Below, one piece after another: positions 8,195 through 17,100 of a stretch of 64,000 nucleotides of DNA (the stretch's first letter is position 1; each line of letters opens with the position of its first letter). Under the pieces are notes generated by a model. It saw only the letters and a list, made by a program, of their open reading frames with translations. It was not told the DNA's origin and made no database searches. The DNA comes from Herbidospora mongoliensis (GTDB lineage: Bacteria > Actinomycetota > Actinomycetes > Streptosporangiales > Streptosporangiaceae), in assembly GCF_001570545.1 (NCBI RefSeq), contig NZ_BBXD01000014.1:1-64000 (forward strand). The letters run 5' to 3'. The position numbers and the translations under genes are program-made.

Positions 8195-11100
8195 TCACCG
8201 GACCTTTCCGGCCAGGTGGAGCGGGGCGGCGTGGACCCCGGCGGCGGTGATCGCCCGCCAGTACGCGAGGGCCTGATCCGGCTCCACCAGACCGTGGACG
8301 ACGGGCAGGTCGATCAGGGATTCCAGGCGGCACGACGCGATGGTGCCGGGGATCCACGGCGCGGGCACGTCTTCGGCCAGCCGCCGTTCGATTCCCGCCA
8401 TCGACAGCAGTCCACCGCCGACGACCATGACATCTTCCCTGGCCAGAGCCTTGGCGACGTCGAAACAGTGCGGGAAGGAGTCGTCCACGACGATCGTTCC
8501 GGGCCTCAGACGGTCGACGTCGACGACGATGCCGTGGCTGCTGACGGCGGTGACGATGAGGTCGGCCTCGTAGACCGCGTCGATGTCGCAGATCTCGGCG
8601 TCCGGGTGCAGCCCGTCCAGCCTGGCGGCGTTGTCACACAGCAGCAGCCGTTTCGGCCGGTCCTCCACGGCCAGCAGGAGGCGGAGAGAGGAGCGGCCGA
8701 TGGAGCCCAGCCCGACGAAGGCGACGGTCAGATCACGCAGCGACCGGCCCGCCAGCGCCGCCCGCACGGTCAGCACGACCGAGACGGCGGTCGCGGCATG
8801 GCCGGTGGTGACGGGCACGCGCGTCTTGCGCGCGACGTCGAACCCGTAGCCGGTCAGCGAGGGGATCATCCCGGCGAGCGAGACGGTCCGGGCTCCTAGT
8901 GTGGCGGCGTAGTCGACGGCCTCGACGGTTCTCGATGCCAGGTCAGGGGTGCTCGCCAGCTCGTCGGCGAACAGCGGCAGGCAGATGAACCCTGACCGGC
9001 CGAGCGGAGTGTCGAGCTCCTCGGCCAGCCGGAAACGGCCGTCGGGGAAGAGCAGGGCGCGCAGGTCCTCCCGGGGCATGGCGGGCGCTCCGGCCAGGGC
9101 CAGCAGATGGCCGGGGGAGGGCAGGTAGCCGATCAGGGCCGCGTCCAGGGCGACCTCATGCGCGAAGGCCAGTTCGTTCCGCAGCAGCCGTTCGAAGCGG
9201 TCGAAGTCGGTCAGTGTCGCGCGGAGGATCACCCGTAGACCGTCCTCGGTCGGTCGCACCGCGAGGAACGTCTCCGCGCCGACCGGGGCGATCTCCGCGT
9301 CGAGGTCCCAAGTCAGGCTCAGCTCCGCGCCTTCCAGCGGGCCGAGGGCGGTGAAGTCGAGGTAGCTGAAGAAGAACTGCGCCGCCCTGATGTCGGGAGT
9401 GTTCCTGAGGCGCGCCGCCGCGATCTCCGCGGCCACCTCTCGCTGATTCCCCGACGACAGCCGGACCGGCACCGCGCTCGCATACGGCCCGAACACCAGA
9501 TGCGCGTCCGGTGGCGCGGTGTCGCGGCCGGTCACGGCGACGCCGAGCATCAGGTCGTCCTGGCCGGTGAAGGCGGCCAATGCTCGGTAGTACGCGGCCA
9601 GCACCACGACGACCGGCGACGAGCCGGTGGCGTCGACGGTGAAGGCCGTGGAACGGGCCGGTCCGAGTTCGGTCACCGGTTTCCGGTACGCATCCCGTCC
9701 GCCCCCCACGGCAGACAGCTGCGCCACATGATCGCGGAACGTGCTGCGCGGGACCGGCAGGTCGATCCCGTCATAGGCGGCGAGCAGCTCACGCCCCAGC
9801 AGCGCGGCGCTGTATCCGTCGCCGATCAGATGGTGGGCATGCACGACCAGCACGTGCTCGTCAGGGGAGAGCGTGATCAACCGGAGGCGCAGCAGCGGCC
9901 ACGCCCACGGCTCGAAGATCCTGGCCCGTTCCTCGGCGATCTTCGCGGCCGGATCGGCGGCGTCCTCGAAGACGACCGGCAGGCGCAGGCTGGCCGGAAG
10001 CTCCTGCTGAACGTCTCCGGGGAAGATCGTGCGCAGCATCCCGTGCCGCGCCACACACGTGTCGACCGCGCGCTGGAACCGCTCCCGATCGACGTGCCCA
10101 CGCACCCGCAGCGTCGCCAGCCACGCCTGACCCGCGAGCAGGAACCCCTTCTGCGACGGCGTCAGCGGGAACGGCCCGTCGTCCCCGCCGATCTTCACCG
10201 GCTCGGCAGGTTCCGCGTTGTCGATGGCCTCGGCCAGCGCCGCCAGCGTCCCGTGTCCGTAGATGACCGTCGGACGTGGCAGCGTGTCGATCTGCTCGCC
10301 GAGCTGGGCGAACACGCGAAGGATCAGGATCGAGTCGCCGCCGAGCGCGAAGAAGTCGTCCTCCCGTGACACCTGCGGCACGTCGAGGAGCGTGCGCCAG
10401 ACCTCGGCGACCACCTTCTCGGTCGAGGTCGCGGGCGGCGTCCCGTTGAGCTCGCGTCGGTCGATCTTGCCCGTGGTGGTCTGCGGGAGCGCGGGCACGA
10501 TCTCGATCCGGGCCGGGATCATGTACGCCGGCAGCACCGCCCCCAGGTGCCCGCGCAACGCGACGGGATCGGGGTCGGCGCCGGGCCGGGGTTCGACGAA
10601 CGCGCTCAGCCGGTCGCCCGTCAGCACCACGGCGGCCCGCGCGACCTCCGGATGCGTGTGGAACGCCGCCTCGATCTCGCCCGGCTCGACCCGATGGCCA
10701 CGCACCTTGACCTGCGCGTCCACGCGCCCGAGGAAGACCAGATCCCCGGCGGCGTCCCGGCGGACGCGGTCGCCGCTCCGATACCACCGCACACCGTCGC
10801 GTTCGATGAAGGCGTGTCCTGGTTCGTCCAGATAACCGGGAGTGAGCCCGATCCCGGCGATGAGGAGCTCGCCTGATTCGTCCACGTCGACGAACGTCCC
10901 CGCGATGGGGCGGCCGATCGGGATCGTGGTCACGTCGTCGGCCGGACGCTCGTCGATGATGTGGCAGGTCGTGTTGATGGTCGACTCGGTCGGGCCGTAG
11001 AGGTTGGCGATCCGGGCACCGGGGCCGACCTGGTCGTACCAGCGGCGCACGTGCTCCGGCGGCAGTGCCTCTCCGCCGACGTGGATCCAGCGCAGGCGGG

Positions 11101-14100
11101 GGGCGACGGGGCTGGCGTCCAGCAGCCGCGACCACAGGCTGGGCACCGAACTCCAGACGGTGATGTCGCGGAGCCGGCTGGCCAGCAGTTCGGGGTCGCG
11201 GACCTCCTCCCGGGTGAACGTCACGACGGTCGCGCCGGCCAGCAGCGGGGCCAGCAGCTGGCGTACCGACGCGTCGAAGCAGATCGACGCCGTCTGGGCG
11301 AGGCGGTCGCCCTGGTGGTAGCCGAAAGTCGCCAGCGCCCAGTCGAGGTAGTTCTCCACCGACCGATAGGTGATGGGCACGCCCTTCGGGCGGCCGGTCG
11401 AGCCGGAGGTGAAGATGACGTAGGCGATGGCGTCCGGAGAGACGTCGGGGGCGTCGTGGGAACCGTCGCCCGAGACGTCGGTGACCACGGTCGTCACGCC
11501 GCAGCGAATGAGCTGGTCCTGGCGACGCGCCTCCGGATGGGTGGGGTCGAGCGGGACCCAGCCCGCGCCCGCGCGGATGATGCCGACCAGTCCGATGACG
11601 GTGTCGACACCGGGTTCGGTCATCAGCCCGATCAGGTCACCGGCTCCGCGCAGGCGGGCGGCCAGCGCGGCGGAACGCCGGTCGAGTTCGGCGTAGGTCA
11701 GCCGGGCGGTGCCGGTGTCGACGGCGACCGCGTCCGGGGTGGCGCGGAACCGGGCGCGCAACCGGGCCGCCAAGCCGACGCGTTCGGGATCCGAGGTGAG
11801 TTCGGCCAGATGCTCGGCGGCCAGCCGACGCACCGTGGCCCGGCGGAACAGGCGCGACGGGAAGTTCCAGGAGAAGCGCAGCTCACCGCCTGACTCCCAG
11901 CACAGCAGGCTGAGTCTCGTTGCGGCCGACGCGGTTCCGGCGGCGGTGGCGATGACGTCCACCGGGCAGTCCGGGTCGGCCGCCGCCGGGAATCTGGCGA
12001 AGCTGAACGACGCCGGGCTCGCCGTGCGGGGTCCTTCGGCAGTCGGCAACAGTCGGGCCAGATCGACGCCGGTCGGGGTGGCGTGGCGTTCGGCGAGCTG
12101 CCAGGTGTCCCGCAGTCTCGCCGCCAGCTCGGGCAGCGACTCGCCGGGGTGCACACCGGTCAGCAGCGGGAGGGTGTCGGCGAGCGGGCCGACCAGGCGA
12201 TCCATGCCCGGGAGCCGGATCTCGCGGCGGGCTCTGGCGATGTTGACGGCCACGTCGTCGCTGGTGGTCCAGCGGGCGAGGCAGCGTACATAACCTGCCA
12301 GCAGCAGATGGAACAGCGAGACACCGTGCGCGGCGGCCTGCGCACGCAGGGCGGCGGACTGGTCGCTCGTCAGCGCGACCTGGAGGGTGTCGAGGGTCGG
12401 TCCGCCGAGAGCGCCGTCGTAGGGGAGGTGCAGGTCAGGGGTGGTTTTCAGGACCTCGGTCCAGTACGTCAGATCGTCGGCGCTCGCGGGCGGCGACGCG
12501 GCGGCGTAGTCGGAGAAGGTCGTGGTGAGCGGGGGAAGTGTCGGTTCGAGCCCTCGGGACAGGGCGGTGTAGACGGTCCAGAGTTCCTCGCCGAGCACGT
12601 TCAGGCTGAAGCCGTCGGCGGCGATGTGGCTGACGACGATGACCAGGTGGGTGCCGGTCGGGGTGCGGGCCAGCACAGCTCTCAGCGGGCTTTCGCCGCC
12701 GAGGTCGAACGGGCGGTTGCGGAGGTCGCTTTCCAGCGCGTCGAGGTCGTCGACGTCGCGGACCTCGAAGAACGGGCGCATCCCGGCTTCGGCCGACTGC
12801 GTGTCGTCGGGGTGAAACCGCAGGCGCAGCATGGGATGGCGGTCGACCAGGTGCTCAAGCGCTTTTCGCAGCAGGGCCGCGTCGAGGGGACCGGTGATGG
12901 TCTGGCGGACATACCCATACGCCGAAATTTCGGGGTAAAGGCGGTGCTGGGTCTGGAACGCGAGCTGCACCGGAGTGAGCGGGAACGACCCGTCGGCGTC
13001 CAGGTGGGCCGACAGTTCCCGCAGGGTGCGGAACTCGAAGAACAGCGTGACCGGGAGGGTCCGGCCGAGTTCCTTCTCCAGGCGTTTGACCAGGTCGACG
13101 GCGGTGAGCGAGTCAAGCCCGAGGCTCAGGAACGACTCGTCCTCACCGATGTCGTCACGCTTGAGCGCGGTGCCGACCAGCCGCCTGATGACGGTCCGCA
13201 CCTCACCGGCCGGGGTCTCGGGCGTCGGCTCCGGTACGTCGTCCAGATCGGCCACCAGCACCTGCGCGGCACCCGTCCCGATCGCGCCGCGAAGAGCGGC
13301 TAGCGCCGCCGAGGTGTCGAGTGCACCCCGGGTCAGCCCGGCCCTGGCGGCCAGGCCGATCTCCGCGAACGCGGCGAAGTTGACGGCGATCCACGGCATG
13401 CCGGCCGCGCGTTCGGCCGTGCACAACGCGTCGAGGTAGGCGTTCGCCGCGGCGTAGTCGCCGATCGCCCCCGCCATCTCGGGCAGCACCGACGACACCG
13501 ACGAGAACGCCACGCACACGACAGGAGTGAGCCCGTGGCGTCGCAGGCCCTCGGCCAGCAGGTATCCACCCCGCGTCTTGGCGGCCATGGCCTCGACGAT
13601 CGCGTCAGGCGACTTGCTCCGGAGCGCGCCGGGACGCACCTCCCCGGCGGCGTGGAACAGCCCGTCCAGGCGGGGGAGCCCGCGCAGCAGCGGCTCGACG
13701 TCCTCGGACACGTCGACGGCGTGATACTCGACGGTCGCGCCACGTCCCCGCAGGTCAGCGAGCAGCCCGGCAGGCGGCCGGGGTGACCGCCCGGCCAGCA
13801 CGAGCGTGGGCCGCCCCCGATCGGCGAGGTCCCGGGCCAGCGCCGCCCCGACACCTCCGGCACCCCCGGTGATCAGGTAGACCCCATCGGGAGGCAGTTC
13901 TGTAGGAGCAGGTACGACCGCCTCCGGCTCCCGCCCCAGCCTCGTCCCATCGCGCCATGCGACGACGCCGCCACCCCGGGCGGACAGCTCGCTTCCGACC
14001 GCGGCGACCCGGTCACGCAGGGGTTCGCGGGAGACCAGATCGACCACCCTGACCTCGGCGCCCGTCTCCTCCGCCAGCGCCGCCGCCAGACCTTGCAGGA

Positions 14101-17100
14101 TCGCCTGCTCCGGCCGGTCGATGTGGACGTCCTGGGTGACGACCAGAATCCGGGCCGCGTCGAGCCCGAGGATCGCCTCCGCCATCTCGCGGTGCGCCGC
14201 GTCGAGCGCGTCGGCCGACCCCGCCGGACGGGGCGCTCCCGCGACGAGAACGGCGACGTCTCCACTGTTCAGAAGGGTCACGCCGGTCTTCTCCAGCGCC
14301 TCGGCCAGCCCTTCGACGGCCACAGGCGTTCCGTCGATGGGCCGTTCTTGCCAGACGAGCCGGTGCAGCAACCGGGACGACGGCCAGTGACGCCGCCGCT
14401 GGAACGGATACGTCGGCACGTCGACGCGGGCCCGCCCCTGGTCCATGGCGGTGCGATCGATCGGGAGGCCGCGCTGCCACAACGCGCCCACGGTCTCCAG
14501 CAGCGCCCGCGCGCCACCTTCATGCCCGGCCGCCATCGTCGTCGCGGTGCCGGACGCCGCCCGCACCGCGCCGCCCAGCGCGGGGGATGGCCCGAGCTCC
14601 AGGAACGTGTCGTATCCCTCGGCGATCAACCGGCTGACGGCGTCGGCGAACCGCACCGGCTGCCGGGCGTGTTCCCGCAGGTAGTTCGGGTCGAGAGGAG
14701 GGTTCCAGGCACCGGTGACGGTACTGAGGAGGGAGATCTCCGGCGGCCTGACGGTGATCCTGGCGGCGGCCTCGGCCAGCGGGTCCAGTGCCGGGTCCAT
14801 CAGCGGTGAATGGAACGCGCGGGCGACGTTGATCCGTCGTCCGTTCAGCCGCTCGACGGCGTCAGGTGGGCCGGCGACGACGACCTGACCCGGCGCGTTG
14901 ATCGCCGCCACGGTCACCTCCGGTGGCAAGTCGGTGTCGTCGGGGACCACCGCCATCGCGCCCGGGGGGCAGAGTTCGTGCATCAACCGGCCGCGTTCGG
15001 CCGCGAAGGTGACGGCATCAGCGAGGGAGAGCCGGCCGGAGACGCAGGCGGCGGCGATCTCGCCCACGCTGTGCCCGGCGACCGCGTCCGGAGTCACGCC
15101 CCAGGCGTTGAGCTGGCGGGCGAGCGCGATTCCGTACGCGACCATGAGCGGTTGCACCACATCGGTGCGGACGACGTCGGCGGCGGGATCCGCGCACCAG
15201 TCCCGCAACGTGCGCCCGCCGATCGGGCCGACCAGTTCGGACGCGGCGTCGATGACCTGCCGGAACACCGGAGCGCCGGCGTAGAGGTCCGCGCCGGATC
15301 CCTGCGCGCCCTGGCCGGGCAGCAGGAAGACCAGCCGGGGGCGCGGCCCGGCGACGCGTCCCTGTTCGAAGGCGGTCAGCCGCTCCGCCAGGTCTCCGTC
15401 GGCGACCAGCGCGACCCGGTGCGGACCGTCGTCCCTGGCCTGCGCGACCGATGCGCAGACGTCGGCCTCGTCATGTCCCGGCAGGAACGCGGCCAGGTCG
15501 TCGACCGCCCGGCGCAGCGCGGGCGCGCTTCTGGCGGACAGGGTGAGCAGGTTGAGACCTCGGTGGGGTGACCTTCCGCTCTCTCGCGGAGGCGCTTCGG
15601 ACAGGATCGCGTGCGCGTTGGTGCCGCCGAAGCCGAACGCGTTGACCCCGGCGGTGCGCGGCCCCGTCCAGTCGACCGTTTCGGCCGGGACGGTGAAGCC
15701 GTCGAGGCCGTCGGCGGGCGGAGTGGCGTGCAGCGAAGGCGGCACCTTGCCGTGCTGGAGAGCCAAGACCACCTTGACCAGGCTCGGCATCGCGGCGGCG
15801 TTCAGCAGGTGACCGACGTTGGTCTTCACCGAGCCCAGCAACCGGGTGCCGGTGGGGAAGGCGTGGCGGAGTGACCGTAGTTCGATCGGGTCGCCGACCG
15901 GGGTCCCGGTCCCGTGCGCCTCGATGTAGGTGACGTCGGCCGGGTCGACCCCCGCCTCCCGGTAGGCCTGGACGATCACCTCCCGCTGGGTCAGCGGGTT
16001 GGGCGCGAGCAGGCTCAGCGACCGGCCGTCGTTGTTGACCGCCGTGCCCCTGAGCACCGCGAGCACGGTGTCTCCGGACCGTTCCGCGTCGTCGAGCCGG
16101 GCCAGCACCAGCGCGGCGCCGCCCTCGCCGGGGACGAACCCGTCGGCCGCCGCGCCGAACGTGTGACACCGGCCGGTGGGGGAGAGCGCCTGCGTCTTGC
16201 CGAGCGCGCGATATCCGGCCGGGGTGAGGTTGAGGTTGACGCCCGCCACCACGGCGAGGTCGCATTCGCCCTGCTGGAGGCTGCGCCGGGCCAGATGCAG
16301 GGCGACCAGCGCCGACGAGCAGGCGGTGTCGACGGCCATCGCCGGGCCGGTCAGGTCGAGCGTGTGGGCGACCCGGGCGGCGAGCAGGTTCGGCAGGTTG
16401 CCGGTGAGCGCCTCGGGCGGGAGGCCGGTGACGCCGTGGGCGCGTTCCAGGATCTCGCGGTAGCCGCTCTCACCGGACGCGGCGAACACGCCGACCCGGC
16501 GGTGGTGGCGGCGGGAACCCGCGTAACCGGCCCGTTCGAGCGCTTCGTGGGCGAGTTCCAGCAGCAGGCGGGCCTGCGGGTCGGTGGCTGCCGCCTCCTC
16601 ATCGGAAAGGCCGAAATATCCGGCGTCGAAGAGGGCGGGGTCGTCCAGGAAACCGCCGTGGCCCTGGTAGTCGAATCGGGTGATGGGCGTGACGGCGTCA
16701 TGGCCGCTGACGAGCCGCTCCCAGAACCGCCCGGGGGTGTCGGCGCCGGGGAACCGGCAGGCCATCCCGGTGATCGCGACGAGCGCACCGTCTGTCGTTC
16801 TGACCGGGGTTCGTCTGCGGGCCGGCGGGGCCAGCAGATGAGCGGCGAGGGCGGCGACGGTGTCGTGGTCGCGTACATCAGCCGGTTCGAGCACCACCCC
16901 GAACCGGTCCTCGACGGCGGCGAGGACCTGCATGGCCTTGAGCGACGAACCGCCCAGCGCGGCGAACCGGTCATGCGGGGCCGGGGTGACTCCGAGCACG
17001 TCGGCCCAGATCGCGATAATGGCTGATTCGACGTCGGCCCGGGAGCGGGGCGCCCGCGTGTACTCCCCGGCCTCGAACCGGTCCCGCATCACCGCCCGCC

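Noticed and set aside
8195-9150. Thioesterase or SDR-type R domain at the end of the megasynthase
   Set aside because: No GxSxG elbow, and no TGxxGxxG/YxxxK SDR signature; the motifs fit AAR better.
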